A stretch of 64,000 nt of DNA from Flavobacterium sp. MC2016-06 (GTDB taxonomy: Bacteria; Bacteroidota; Bacteroidia; Flavobacteriales; Flavobacteriaceae): positions 186,001-250,000 of the forward strand of contig NZ_WMID02000003.1 of the NCBI RefSeq assembly GCF_009711165.2, read 5' to 3'. Position numbers and translations under genes: made by a program. How positions within the stretch are numbered: position 1 is the first letter of the stretch; every line of letters begins with the position of its first letter. This document shows positions 33,284 to 41,639 of this stretch, in pieces. The notes beneath the pieces were generated by a model. That model saw nothing but the letters and a program-made list of their open reading frames with translations. It was not told where the DNA came from and made no database searches.

Positions 33284-33340
33284 TTTTGTTGATTTTTTTG
33301 TGTAGAATTATAATTTGCTAAGGTATTTAAAAGTTGAGGC

Positions 33341-33497
33341 TTTTGCCACGAATTTCACGAATTTTCACGAATTACATTGTGTTAATTTTTTTATATCTGT
33401 TTTAATAGAATGCAATTTAAAAGACTTTTTCTACTAATTTTTACGGATTTCCATCGCTTCAAATTTAATTCGTGAAAATTCGTGAAATTCGTGGCAA
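33341..33497. repeat. Palindromic spacer, GCCACGAATTTCACG family
   Basis: GCCACGAATTTCACGAATTT (33343 on) is the reverse complement of the end at 33466-33496, flanking about 85 bases of unique AT-rich sequence. No gene. Confidence 0.85.
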
Positions 33498-33499
33498 AA

Positions 33500-34384
33500 T
33501 TATTTTTTAGAGAAATTGAATAGAAAATCAACGGCAGCTTTTGTAATTTCAGAATCATCTTCCTTTGAAGTTATTAAAGAAACATCCGTAAAGAGATTTA
33601 CTTTTTTTAATTCTATAAAATCAATTTCCGGATCGTGATTGTTTTTGGCAATATTCGACGGAACAATAGAAATTCCCAAACCATTTTTAACCAATTGTAC
33701 TATAGAATTTATATTGTTTGATTCGTGAACGACTTTTGGTGCAAAGCCATAAAATGCACAAAGTTCTAATAAAGTTTCGTAATAATGTGGCGCATAATCT
33801 TTATTGAAAAAAACAAAGGTTTCGTCTTTCAAATTTGTAATTTCATCTTCTGATTTTATATTTATTTGAGCTTTATTATAAACCAACGAAAATCCATCTT
33901 TAAACCACAATTGCGATTTTATTTTTGGAGATTTTATAGGAGATCGAATAATTCCTAAATCAATTTTACCTTGTTCTAAAGCCTGAATTTGTTTGGTTGT
34001 AGAAACTTCAAAAAGTTTGAAATTTACGTAAGGAAATTGCGCTTTAAGATATTTTATAAGTCCTGAAATTTCTGAAGAATAAATAGAACTTATGTACGCA
34101 ATTCTGAATTCGCCAGAAACATTCTCGGCAATTTTCTTTGTTTTCGAAGTAATATGTTCCAAATTTTGGAAAAGTTCTCTTATTTCTTTTTCGAAATATT
34201 TTCCAGCTTCTGTAAGCTCCACTTTTTTATTGTTTCTAATGAATAAACGTGCTCCGATTTCCGTTTCTAATTCGATGATTTGACGGCTTAACGGTGGCTG
34301 TGAAATAAAAAGTTTCTCAGAAGCTTTGGTGAAGTTTAATTCTTCGGCTACAGCCAAAAAATATTTTAAGTGACGTAATTCCAT
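33500..34384 (-). CDS. LysR family transcriptional regulator
   Basis: A 294-residue LysR-type regulator. The winged helix-turn-helix is at residues 1-60 (HLKYFLAVAEELNFTKASEK, SQPPLSRQIIELE, RNNKKVELTEAG). The rest is the periplasmic-binding-like effector domain (FRIAYISSIYSSEISG, ALEQGKIDLGIIR, NGLGISIVPSNIA). The effector is unknown. The divergent methyltransferase gene at 34584 shares its upstream region, which is the classical arrangement for a LysR target, though a palindromic repeat also sits there. The monooxygenase/quinone reductase pair further on could also be under its control. Confidence 0.93.
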   Translation of the reverse strand: MELRHLKYFLAVAEELNFTKASEKLFISQPPLSRQIIELETEIGARLFIRNNKKVELTEAGKYFEKEIRELFQNLEHITSKTKKIAENVSGEFRIAYISSIYSSEISGLIKYLKAQFPYVNFKLFEVSTTKQIQALEQGKIDLGIIRSPIKSPKIKSQLWFKDGFSLVYNKAQINIKSEDEITNLKDETFVFFNKDYAPHYYETLLELCAFYGFAPKVVHESNNINSIVQLVKNGLGISIVPSNIAKNNHDPEIDFIELKKVNLFTDVSLITSKEDDSEITKAAVDFLFNFSKK

Positions 34385-34461
34385 AAATACCTATTAAGTA
34401 TTGATAATTGATAAAATTAGTATTTTTGAAGTATATATTAAAAGTATAGTTTTGAAAAAAA

Positions 34462-34566
34462 ATGTTTCACGCAGATTTGCACAGATTTAAGCGAATTAAC
34501 GCAGATTTTTAAATTTAAAATAATCATTTAAAATCTGCTTAAATCCTTTTAAATCTGCGTGAAACA
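34462..34566. repeat. Palindromic spacer, CACGCAGATTTGCACAG family
   Basis: TTTCACGCAGATTTGCACAG at the left and CTTTTAAATCTGCGTGAAA at the right are inverted, with GATTTAAGCG/CGCTTAAATC-like inner parts. It separates the LysR and methyltransferase genes. Confidence 0.8.
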
Positions 34567-34583
34567 AATAAAAAACAAAATCC

Positions 34584-35291
34584 ATGAAAAAATCAACTAC
34601 TGAAGAAATTAGAGAACGTTTTGATAATGATGTCGAAAGATTCTCGAATCTAGAAACGGGGCAAGTCGCAACAATCGACGCAACCATTTCTTTAGAATTA
34701 ATTACAGAAGCTTCAAAACGTATTGTTCCGAATGCCAAAAATGTTTTAGATGTGGGTTGTGGCGCTGGAAATTATACTTTGAAAATGCTTTCTAAAGTGC
34801 CAAATTTAAACGCGACTTTGGTTGATTTTAGTCAGCCGATGTTGGATAAAGCTTTTGAAAGAGTTTCTGCTGCAACCAACGGAACTGTAGAAATCTTCCA
34901 TGGCGATATTCGAGAAGTTGCTTTGTCTGAAAATCATTTTGATATTATCTTGGCTGGAGCTGTTTTGCATCATTTACGTGATGATGAAGATTGGGAAACG
35001 ACTTTTGAGAAATTATTCAAATTATTAAAACCCGGTGGTTGTTTAATGATTTCGGACTTGATTACGCAAGATACAGAATTGTTAAACGAATATACTTGGC
35101 AGCGTTACGGTGATTATTTGGAAGGAATAGGAGGAGCGGAGTACCGCCAAAAAGTATTGGATTATGTGGAGAAAGAAGATTCGCCAAGATCCATGAATTA
35201 TCAATTGGATTTGATGAAGAGAGTTGGTTTCAGTAAAGTAGAAATTTTACACAAGAATATGTGTTTTGGTGCTTTTGGAGGGATTAAATAA
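34584..35291 (+). CDS. Class I SAM-dependent methyltransferase
   Basis: A 235-residue protein with a Rossmann-type methyltransferase core. Motif I is VLDVGCGAGNYTLKML (about 52-67), followed by the acidic residue of VDFSQPML, HGDIREV, and motif IV ILAGAVLHHLRDDEDW; KLLKPGGCLMISD completes the family pattern. It resembles small-molecule methyltransferases, but nothing in the sequence identifies the substrate. The ATG at 34584 follows the palindromic spacer. It is divergent from the LysR gene and probably regulated by it. Confidence 0.88.
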   Translation: MKKSTTEEIRERFDNDVERFSNLETGQVATIDATISLELITEASKRIVPNAKNVLDVGCGAGNYTLKMLSKVPNLNATLVDFSQPMLDKAFERVSAATNGTVEIFHGDIREVALSENHFDIILAGAVLHHLRDDEDWETTFEKLFKLLKPGGCLMISDLITQDTELLNEYTWQRYGDYLEGIGGAEYRQKVLDYVEKEDSPRSMNYQLDLMKRVGFSKVEILHKNMCFGAFGGIK

Positions 35292-35298
35292 TTTTTTT

Positions 35299-35394
35299 TT
35301 GCCACGAATTACACGAATTTTCACGAATTCAATTCTATCTTTTTAAATTTTGAGATAAAAAATTAGTGGAAATTAGTGTAATTCGTGGCAAAAA
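35299..35394. repeat. Palindromic spacer, GCCACGAATTACACG family
   Basis: TTTGCCACGAATTACACGAA and TAGTGTAATTCGTGGCAAA are inverted ends around ~40 bases. It lies between two convergent genes and may terminate both. Confidence 0.85.
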
Positions 35395-35397
35395 AAA

Positions 35398-35676
35398 CTA
35401 TAAAATCTGTGCAGTTTTATAAACCTGAACTGGAGCTGCTAACAAACTTTCGCTTTTAGAAATAAAATCAACTAAATAAGGTTGGCTGTTGTGTAAATCA
35501 AGTCCGATTTGATCTTTCCATTCTTCCCAGATTATGAAAACATTTTCTGTTGTATGCAAATCATAACGAATGCATGCCGCTTCTTTTCTGGTTTCTGTAA
35601 CCAGATGCGTAATTATATTTTGAACCTCTATAAGGTTTTCTGGTTTGCTTTTTATAATAGCTGTAATTGAGATCAT
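35398..35676 (-). CDS. Antibiotic biosynthesis monooxygenase (ABM) domain protein
   Basis: A 92-residue single-domain ABM protein (ISITAIIKSKPENLIEVQNI, TRKEAACIRYDLHTT, VFIIWEEWKDQIGLDLHNSQPYL). Such small cofactor-free proteins act as quinol or quinone-type monooxygenases (YgiN-like) or related detoxifying enzymes. It starts two bases after the flavin quinone reductase gene on the same strand. This YgiN-MdaB style pairing is known from E. coli and suggests a quinone redox cycle. Catalytic residues cannot be assigned from sequence alone. Confidence 0.85.
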   Translation of the reverse strand: MISITAIIKSKPENLIEVQNIITHLVTETRKEAACIRYDLHTTENVFIIWEEWKDQIGLDLHNSQPYLVDFISKSESLLAAPVQVYKTAQIL

Positions 35677-35678
35677 GA

Positions 35679-36284
35679 TTATAAGTTTTTAAATGTTTCT
35701 TCTAAATGTTTGGTGTAATCTTCTTTAAAGATAACAATATTTTCTGCGGTTGCGCCTTTTTCAACATCATGAAAATGAAAGCTTTCTAGTTTTTCCATTC
35801 CTGTAAATTTGTTCATTTTATGAAAACCGAACATTGCACCGTTATCAACAGAAGTTTCTTCGAAGAATTCTCCTGGTAAAGTAAAAGCAGTTTTTGGAGC
35901 ATTCCAACTTGTGGTTAACATGTATTTACGACCGTGCAAAAGCCCGCCAGTTCCGTAATTGATGTCTGGATTTACACGGCTTCTACCATCGCTTTTGTAA
36001 ATTCCGTTGTTGTGGCCTTGTGTAAAAACATCGTCAATATATTTTTTGAATTTGTTTGGTAATTGAAACCACCAAACTGGTGTATGGTAGATAATTAAAT
36101 CTGCCCAAGCGAATTTGTCTACTTCTTCCTGCAAATCGATTTCACTTTCGATATGCGTTGTCTTTATTTCGTAATCATTACTTTTTGAAAGAAAATCAAC
36201 AGTCCAATCTTGAACCGTTTGATTGAATTTTCCTCCTGAATGAGCAAATTTTTGCCCGCCGTTTATTATAAATATTTTTTTCAT
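35679..36284 (-). CDS. mdaB: NAD(P)H:quinone oxidoreductase, MdaB-like flavoprotein
   Basis: A 201-residue flavodoxin-fold reductase (IFIINGGQKFAHSGG, ADLIIYHTPVWWFQLPNKFK, YIDDVFTQGHNNGIY, GRKYMLTTSWNAP) of the MdaB/NQO type, which reduces quinones by two electrons with NAD(P)H. It sits two bases upstream of the ABM gene and forms a transcription unit with it. The family motif YHTPVWWFQLP is typical of MdaB. The spacer before it holds a palindromic repeat. The gene name is based on family likeness. Confidence 0.85.
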   Translation of the reverse strand: MKKIFIINGGQKFAHSGGKFNQTVQDWTVDFLSKSNDYEIKTTHIESEIDLQEEVDKFAWADLIIYHTPVWWFQLPNKFKKYIDDVFTQGHNNGIYKSDGRSRVNPDINYGTGGLLHGRKYMLTTSWNAPKTAFTLPGEFFEETSVDNGAMFGFHKMNKFTGMEKLESFHFHDVEKGATAENIVIFKEDYTKHLEETFKNL

Positions 36285-36353
36285 TGTTTATTTCTTTTGA
36301 ATATGAGTTTTGTTTGAGGGATAGAAGCCAATGTCACTAACTGAAGTGATTTT

Positions 36354-36426
36354 TTCACGCAGATTCTGCAGATTTGGCAGATTTTTTTATTCTTTTTCCG
36401 CTAAAATCTGCGAAATCTGCGTGAGA
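36354..36426. repeat. Palindromic spacer, CACGCAGATTCTGCAGATT family
   Basis: TTCACGCAGATTCTGCAGAT and ATCTGCGAAATCTGCGTGA are inverted ends of a 73-base hairpin. It belongs to the same family as 34462-34566. Confidence 0.85.
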
Positions 36427-36470
36427 CTTTTTTAAAATAATCCCTAACTTAATGATACTCAAATTGTTTT

Positions 36471-37457
36471 TTATTTTATTTTTGAAATTGCTTGATTAAT
36501 GAACTCTAATTCTGAATTATTTAAATCAAAATTCATTGCTTTTGCGTTTGAGATTGCTTGTTCGGCATTTCTTGCGCCTGCCAAAACAATTGTAATTCCT
36601 TTTTGTAAAGTTGTCCAACGCAAAACTAATTGTGCTAAACTTGCTTCTTTCTCGTGTGCTAAAGAACTTAATTCTTCGACTAAAGTTTTTACTTTTTGAA
36701 GATCAAACTGTCCAAAATATCCATTTCTATGATCATTTTCTTTTAGTTTACTGTCTGTAAAATATTTCCCTGTTAATAAACCTCTTTCCATTGGGCTGTA
36801 AGCGATGATTCCGATGTTTTCTTTTATAGTTAGTGGAATTAAATCGGCTTCTATTTTTCGATTCAACATGCTGTATGAAACTTGATTTGATGCTAATTGA
36901 ATTGTTTTTTGTGCTTCTTGTACTTGCGAAACACTGTAATTACAAACTCCGGCAGCTCTTATTTTTCCTTGTTTGATTAGTAAATCCATTGTTTCCATCG
37001 TTTCCTGAATTGGAGTAGTGGAGTCTGGCCAGTGAATTTGTAGTAAATCTATATAATCGGTTTTTAGTCTTTTTAGACTTTCTTCGACTTCTTTAATTAT
37101 GTTTTCTTTTGAAGCGAATTTGTAAACTGGTATTTTTTTTCCGTTGTCATCGGCGTCGAAGAAAAAATCTCCTTTTCCGTTATTACTTCCGTCCCAAACT
37201 AAACCAAATTTAGAGAGGATTTGCACTTTTGATCGGTCTTGCGATTTTAGTGCTTCACCAATCATTTCTTCGCTTAAACCAAATCCGTAAAAAGGAGCAG
37301 TGTCTAAAGTGGTTACGCCATTGTCAATTGAAGCATGGATGGAGTCGATTGAATCTTTCTTTTCGTTGCCGCCCCACATGTTGCCGCCAATTGCAAATGC
37401 GCCGTATGTAATGGCTGATAATTCGAGTTCGGTGTTACCTAGTTTTCTATATTCCAT
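36471..37457 (-). CDS. Aldo/keto reductase
   Basis: A 328-residue TIM-barrel NADPH reductase of the AKR superfamily. The catalytic set is visible: Asp and Tyr in LDTAPFYGFG, Lys in ILSKFG and His in LLQIHWPD. The cofactor end is VLAGARNAEQAISNAKAM. It resembles YajO/Gcy-like bacterial AKRs acting on sugars or small aldehydes. It is divergent from the AraC gene, so it is the obvious target of that regulator. On the minus strand TAATTTTG (37492-37499) fits a minus-7 box 35 bases before its ATG. Confidence 0.92.
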   Translation of the reverse strand: MEYRKLGNTELELSAITYGAFAIGGNMWGGNEKKDSIDSIHASIDNGVTTLDTAPFYGFGLSEEMIGEALKSQDRSKVQILSKFGLVWDGSNNGKGDFFFDADDNGKKIPVYKFASKENIIKEVEESLKRLKTDYIDLLQIHWPDSTTPIQETMETMDLLIKQGKIRAAGVCNYSVSQVQEAQKTIQLASNQVSYSMLNRKIEADLIPLTIKENIGIIAYSPMERGLLTGKYFTDSKLKENDHRNGYFGQFDLQKVKTLVEELSSLAHEKEASLAQLVLRWTTLQKGITIVLAGARNAEQAISNAKAMNFDLNNSELEFINQAISKIK

Positions 37458-37491
37458 AACGTTGTGTTTTTGTGCTTAAATAATTATGGAG

Positions 37492-37499
37492 CAAAATTA
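37492..37499 (-). promoter_or_regulatory. Minus-7 element of the aldo/keto reductase gene
   Basis: TAATTTTG on the minus strand fits TAnnTTTG, 35 bases upstream of the ATG. Confidence 0.45.
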
Positions 37500-37520
37500 T
37501 ACCATTTTTAAGACTTATAA

Positions 37521-37553
37521 TTTGTATATATTTGTCTTTTTTAGGTATATTTG
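37521..37553 (+). promoter_or_regulatory. AraC gene promoter (TTTG minus-33 and TATATTTG minus-7)
   Basis: TTTG at 37521-37524 and TATATTTG at 37546-37553 are spaced 21 bp apart and fit the Bacteroidota promoter pattern. The start site would be about 20 bases before the ATG at 37578. Confidence 0.55.
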
Positions 37554-37577
37554 CAACTTCAAATAAATACACAGAAA

Positions 37578-38423
37578 ATGAAAAAAGAAAATTTATACGA
37601 GCCTTTTACGGTTTCTTTTGAAACTTTGGATGAATATCCAGATGTTGGAGATCGTCATAATTTCTTTGAACTGGTTTATATTTTAGGAGGAACGGGTTCG
37701 CAATGCATTAACAAAAATGTTTTTACTTACGATGCTGGACATATGTTTTTATTGACGCCTGAAGATTGTCATAATTTTACCATTGAGACCAAAACAACGT
37801 TTTTCTTTTTGAGATTTAATGATATTTATTTGAAGAATTCGAGTCTGCAGAATGAAAATATTCAGCGATTGGAGTATATTCTTCAGAATGCTAATCATCA
37901 GCCGGGTTGTATTTTAAAATTGGATTCAGATAAAGGTCTAGTGAAAGTAATGGTTGAATCGATTATTCGTGAACATGAAAATAAAGATGTTTATAATCGC
38001 GAATTGATTCAGCAATTGGTAAATACACTTATTATTATCGTGGCTCGAAATATTGCGAAGTATCTTCCGGAGCAGGTAAATATTGGCACTGAGGCTAAAG
38101 CAATGGATATTCTGCAATATATTCAGAACAATATTTATTATCCTGAAAAAATTAAAGCGGAATATTTAAGTGAGTATTTCGGAATTTCTAATACGTATTT
38201 GGGACGTTATTTTAAGAAACATGCCAACGAAACGATGCAGCAATACATTAGCAATTATAAAACGAAATTAATTGAACATCGTTTGCAATTCAGCGAAAAA
38301 CGTATCAACGAAATTGCTTTTGAATTTGGTTTTACGGATGAAAGCCACTTTAATAAATTCTTTAAAAAACAAAGAGGGAATAGTCCTTCGGAGTTTAGAA
38401 AAACGATTCGGATTAGTGCTTAA
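37578..38423 (+). CDS. AraC family transcriptional regulator
   Basis: A regulator of ~281 residues with an N-terminal cupin-type sensing domain (HNFFELVYILGGTGSQCINK, GHMFLLTPEDCHNFT) and a C-terminal double helix-turn-helix (LSEYFGISNTYLGRYFKKHA, RINEIAFEFGFTDESHFNKFFKKQRGNSPSEFRK). The start at ATG 37578 is chosen because the alternative TTG at 37551 overlaps the minus-7 box. The aldo/keto reductase gene is divergent and shares the control region. The inducer is unknown. A palindromic repeat follows the stop codon. Confidence 0.93.
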   Translation: MKKENLYEPFTVSFETLDEYPDVGDRHNFFELVYILGGTGSQCINKNVFTYDAGHMFLLTPEDCHNFTIETKTTFFFLRFNDIYLKNSSLQNENIQRLEYILQNANHQPGCILKLDSDKGLVKVMVESIIREHENKDVYNRELIQQLVNTLIIIVARNIAKYLPEQVNIGTEAKAMDILQYIQNNIYYPEKIKAEYLSEYFGISNTYLGRYFKKHANETMQQYISNYKTKLIEHRLQFSEKRINEIAFEFGFTDESHFNKFFKKQRGNSPSEFRKTIRISA

Positions 38424-38430
38424 ATATTTT

Positions 38431-38582
38431 TGCCACAGATTAAAAGATTAAAAAGGATTTTTTAATTTGCGATAAAAGTGGTGAGAAATAGCATTATTAC
38501 TTAAAATTTGCACGCCGATGACGCGGATTTAAATCGATTTACACATATTTAAAATCTTTTTTAATCTTTTAATCTGTGGCAA
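38431..38582. repeat. Palindromic spacer, GCCACAGATTAAAAG family
   Basis: TGCCACAGATTAAAAGATT at the left and AATCTTTTAATCTGTGGCA at the right are exact inverted ends. The middle carries a CACGCCGATGACGCGGATTT unit. No gene. It lies between convergent genes. Confidence 0.85.
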
Positions 38583-38588
38583 TAAAAC

Positions 38589-39350
38589 TTAAATAATCCT
38601 CTTAATCACACGTAATTTATGTGTATGTTTATTTATTTCAGGATTGTAGATACCTGTATGGTCTAAACGATCGATGCGGACTTTTCCACTTGCGTGAATG
38701 ATGTAATTGTTGTCCATAATTATTCCGACGTGAGTGATGTTTCCTTCTTCATTGTCAAAAAAGGCTAGATCGCCTGGTTCACATTCTTCGATAAAACTTA
38801 ATGGTTCGCCTTCAAGAGCTTGTTGTGAAGCGTCTCGGTGTATCTTGTAACCGTTAAGTTTGTAAACCATTTGTGTAAAACCCGAACAGTCGATTCCGAA
38901 AGGTGTTTTTCCGCCCCAAAGATAGGGTGCGTTCAGGTACATAAAAGCGGTGTTGATTAAATTGCTTTTAGGTTTTATGCCACTGGTTTTTGTGCCTTCA
39001 AAATCAAAATTTGAGGTATTGATTTCGCTGTTATTCAAAAAAGATAACGAGGCTCCAAGCGGAATGGGTAATAATAAATTATCTGTTGAAGTGATGTAAT
39101 CAATTAAATCTGCATTTAATATAATAGCTTCACTGCTTAATTGCTTATAATTTGCTTCTGAGATTACTTGATATTGTTTAGAATCTACCCAGCCGACATA
39201 ATCATCAAACTGAATTTTTATTCGAGCCCATTGATTTTGGCGTTCTAATATTTCGATGTGTTCGCCAAACAAAAGTTGTGTAACGATTTCACTTCTGTCA
39301 CTTGGTTCAGATCGAACGGGTACTATGGCAAGATTGCAAATTCCGAACAT
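38589..39350 (-). CDS. NlpC/P60 cysteine peptidase with SH3 domain
   Basis: A 253-residue protein. Residues ~1-65 form a bacterial SH3 domain (VPVRSEPSDRSEIVTQLLFG, WVDSKQY). Residues ~125-253 form an NlpC/P60 (C40) hydrolase: APYLWGGKTPFGIDCSGF with the catalytic Cys near 153, HVGIIM with the catalytic His and a third His in IIHASG. These enzymes cleave peptidoglycan stem peptides. No signal peptide is visible, so it may act on imported muropeptides in the cytoplasm, or may need another export route. It is followed by the thiolase gene upstream on the same strand. Confidence 0.92.
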   Translation of the reverse strand: MFGICNLAIVPVRSEPSDRSEIVTQLLFGEHIEILERQNQWARIKIQFDDYVGWVDSKQYQVISEANYKQLSSEAIILNADLIDYITSTDNLLLPIPLGASLSFLNNSEINTSNFDFEGTKTSGIKPKSNLINTAFMYLNAPYLWGGKTPFGIDCSGFTQMVYKLNGYKIHRDASQQALEGEPLSFIEECEPGDLAFFDNEEGNITHVGIIMDNNYIIHASGKVRIDRLDHTGIYNPEINKHTHKLRVIKRII

Positions 39351-39418
39351 TTAAGGTAATTTATAAGTTTAAAATTAGGAGCTATTTACTAACGAAATAA
39401 CTCCTAAAATAGTATTTT

Positions 39419-40597
39419 TTAAGCTCTTTCGATAACAATTGCCGAAGCACCACCACCGCCATTACAAATAGCAGCTGCACCAATTTTGGCATTGTTTTGT
39501 TCTAAAACATTTAGTAAAGTTACAACGATTCTTGCTCCAGAACAACCAAGCGGATGTCCTAATGAAACAGCACCTCCATTTACGTTTACTTTGTCGCTGT
39601 CTAAACCAAGAATTTTTGAATTGGCGATGCCAACTACAGAAAAAGCTTCGTTGAATTCGAAATAATCAACATCGTTTATGTCTACTCCAGATTTGTATAA
39701 AGCTTTTGGTAATGCTTTTGCTGGGCTTGTAGTGAACCATTTTGGTTCTTGTGCAGCGTCTGCATATCCTTTTATGTAAGCAAGAGGTTTTAATCCTAAT
39801 GCAATTGCTTTTTCTTCAGACATTAAAATTACAGCAGCTGCTCCATCATTAATTGTTGAGGCATTTGCAGCAGTAACAGTTCCATCTTTTGTAAAAACAG
39901 CACTTAGCGATGGTATTTTATCCAGTTTTACATTGGTATATTCTTCATCTTTAGAAACTATAATAGGTTCGCCGCGTCTTTGAGGTACTTCTACAGGAAC
40001 AATTTCGTTGTCAAATTTTCCAGCATCCCAAGCTTTTGCGCTTCTTTCGTAAGATTGAATCGCAAAATTGTCTTGATCTTCACGGCTGATTTTATATTCA
40101 GAGGCACATAAGTCAGCGCAAACTCCCATTGCGTTGTTGTCGTAAGCATCTGTCAAACCATCTTTTTGCATTCCGTCTAACATTGTTGCAGGACCAAATT
40201 TGTTTCCAGCACGCATTTGTACGTAATGTGGAATTAAACTCATGTTTTCCATTCCTCCAGCTACAACAATTTCGGCATCTCCGTTGGCAATTGCCTGTGC
40301 ACCAAACATTATAGATTTCATTCCAGAGGCACAAACTTTGTTTACTGTAGTACAAATAACGCTATCAGATAAGCCTGCAAAAAGTGCTGCTTGGCGTGCA
40401 GGAGCTTGTCCAACGCCTGCCTGTATTACGTTGCCCATAAAAACTTCATCAACTAGTTTTGGGTCTAGGTTAATTTTTTCTAGTGCTCCTTTTATAGCGG
40501 CAGCGCCTAATTTTGGTGCGGGTACGGTAGATAACCCTCCCATGAAACTTCCGATAGGTGTTCTAACGGCAGAAACGATAACAACTCTTTTGTTCAT
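39419..40597 (-). CDS. Acetyl-CoA C-acetyltransferase (thiolase)
   Basis: A 392-residue thiolase that condenses two acetyl-CoA or cleaves acetoacetyl-CoA. The nucleophilic Cys is C89 in VNKVCASGMKS. The NEAFSVVG loop, the catalytic His in GHPLGCSGARI and the second Cys in CNGGGGASA are all present. The N terminus (VVIVSAVRTPIGSFMGG) is typical. It precedes the NlpC/P60 gene on the same strand with 68 bases between. A housekeeping role in fatty-acid or mevalonate-type metabolism is likely; no regulatory element stands out upstream. Confidence 0.95.
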   Translation of the reverse strand: MNKRVVIVSAVRTPIGSFMGGLSTVPAPKLGAAAIKGALEKINLDPKLVDEVFMGNVIQAGVGQAPARQAALFAGLSDSVICTTVNKVCASGMKSIMFGAQAIANGDAEIVVAGGMENMSLIPHYVQMRAGNKFGPATMLDGMQKDGLTDAYDNNAMGVCADLCASEYKISREDQDNFAIQSYERSAKAWDAGKFDNEIVPVEVPQRRGEPIIVSKDEEYTNVKLDKIPSLSAVFTKDGTVTAANASTINDGAAAVILMSEEKAIALGLKPLAYIKGYADAAQEPKWFTTSPAKALPKALYKSGVDINDVDYFEFNEAFSVVGIANSKILGLDSDKVNVNGGAVSLGHPLGCSGARIVVTLLNVLEQNNAKIGAAAICNGGGGASAIVIERA

Positions 40598-40773
40598 TTT
40601 CTGTGTGATAATAGTTAATCTAGCAAATTTAATCTTTATTTAAACAAATTCAAATTTTGTATCAATTGGATTGGATTTTAAATTAAGATGAAATTTTTAT
40701 TAATTCTATTCGTTTGATTGTGAACTGTTTTAAAAAAAAGATTGAAAAAAGTTAAAAAAAAGCGCAAAAATAG

Positions 40774-40804
40774 TTGTGAGATATGGAATGTTGTCTTACA
40801 TTTG
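40774..40804 (+). promoter_or_regulatory. Promoter of the tRNA operon
   Basis: TTG at 40774-40776 and TACATTTG at 40797-40804 with a 20-bp spacer fit the Bacteroidota promoter consensus, 33 bases before the first tRNA. Confidence 0.7.
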
Positions 40805-40836
40805 CAACCGCAAAACAGAACACGTTTCTTGAGCTT

Positions 40837-40920
40837 GGAGAGGTGCCAGAGCGGTAATGGAGCAGATTGCTAATCTGTCGACGGGTAACCGTCGCCAGGG
40901 TTCGAGTCCCTGTCTCTCCG
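40837..40920 (+). tRNA. tRNA-Ser (anticodon GCT)
   Basis: A class II tRNA of 84 bases with acceptor GGAGAGG pairing with TCTCTCC, anticodon loop TTGCTAA (GCT at 40869-40871), a long variable arm (CGACGGGTAACCGTCG) and GGTTCGAGTCC T arm. CCA is not encoded. Confidence 0.97.
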
Positions 40921-40937
40921 CTTATAATTTTTGCCTT

Positions 40938-41012
40938 CGGGGTGTAGCGTAGCCCGGTTATCGCGCCTGCTTTGGGAGCAGGAGGCCGCAGGTTCGAATC
41001 CTGCCACCCCGA
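40938..41012 (+). tRNA. tRNA-Pro (anticodon TGG)
   Basis: A 75-base cloverleaf with acceptor CGGGGTG / CACCCCG, anticodon arm CCTGC-TTTGGGA-GCAGG (TGG at 40973-40975) and T arm GCAGGTTCGAATCCTGC. It is 17 bases after tRNA-Ser. Confidence 0.97.
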
Positions 41013-41032
41013 CATAAAGTTTTAAAACAAAT

Positions 41033-41106
<74 letters not shown>

Positions 41107-41108
41107 CG

Positions 41109-41134
41109 AAAAGCCACTCAATTGAGTGGCTTTT
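41109..41134 (+). terminator. Terminator of the tRNA operon
   Basis: AAAAGCCACTCA and TGAGTGGCTTTT form a perfect stem around a tiny loop, followed by more T residues. Confidence 0.93.
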
Positions 41135-41320
41135 TTGTTTTATACAATACTATGATTAATCATTTTTGGGATCAGTTGCAAAAGTTGGGGATTATGCAAA
41201 AAGATTGGATAATCTGAATAAGAAAAAATCTATATTTCTAACTCCTCTAAATTGCGATCTAAATGCTTTTATTGAGCCAAGAATAAAATTTGGTATAGAT
41301 ACTACACAATCTACTTCAAA

Positions 41321-41397
41321 CATAGTCAATGGTTTCAACCATTGGAGCGCAATGTATAATGACAATACATATCTCAAGGTTGAAACCTTGGGCAATA
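41321..41397. repeat. Degenerate palindromic element related to 6407-6640
   Basis: Bases 41135-41639 hold no supported gene. Within them CATAGTCAATGGTTTCAACC and CTCAAGGTTGAAACCTTGGG match the core of the element at 6407-6640. The copy lacks the full terminal inverted repeats and looks decayed. A 120-codon open frame across it has no domain and is not called. Confidence 0.65.
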
Positions 41398-41639
41398 TTC
41401 TGAAATTTTGTTTTAATTTTAGAGTATCCCGATTTTTAATGAGTTATGTTTTAAAGTTCATTTCTTTGTACGTTAGATTTGTAAATTTAAGCTGTGTGCA
41501 AGAAAGTTTCTCTATATTAGCTAAATAAAAAACAATATTCTTTATGATATAAAATCCTCTAAAATGGGATAGATTTAAATCATTTATATTGCTATAAACA
41601 AATTTTGAACATCCTAAAAACAGCATCTTCAATAGAAAA

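Noticed and set aside
34395..34401. TAAGTAT half-site upstream of the LysR gene
   Set aside because: A single half-site without a partner at 7-2-7 spacing is expected by chance in AT-rich spacers.
40752..41015. Minus-strand open frame over the tRNA genes
   Set aside because: It overlaps two clear tRNA genes; such frames are a known annotation artefact.
41166..41528. 120-codon open frame after the tRNA operon
   Set aside because: It runs through the degenerate palindromic repeat, has no domain or signal peptide, and no promoter or start context.
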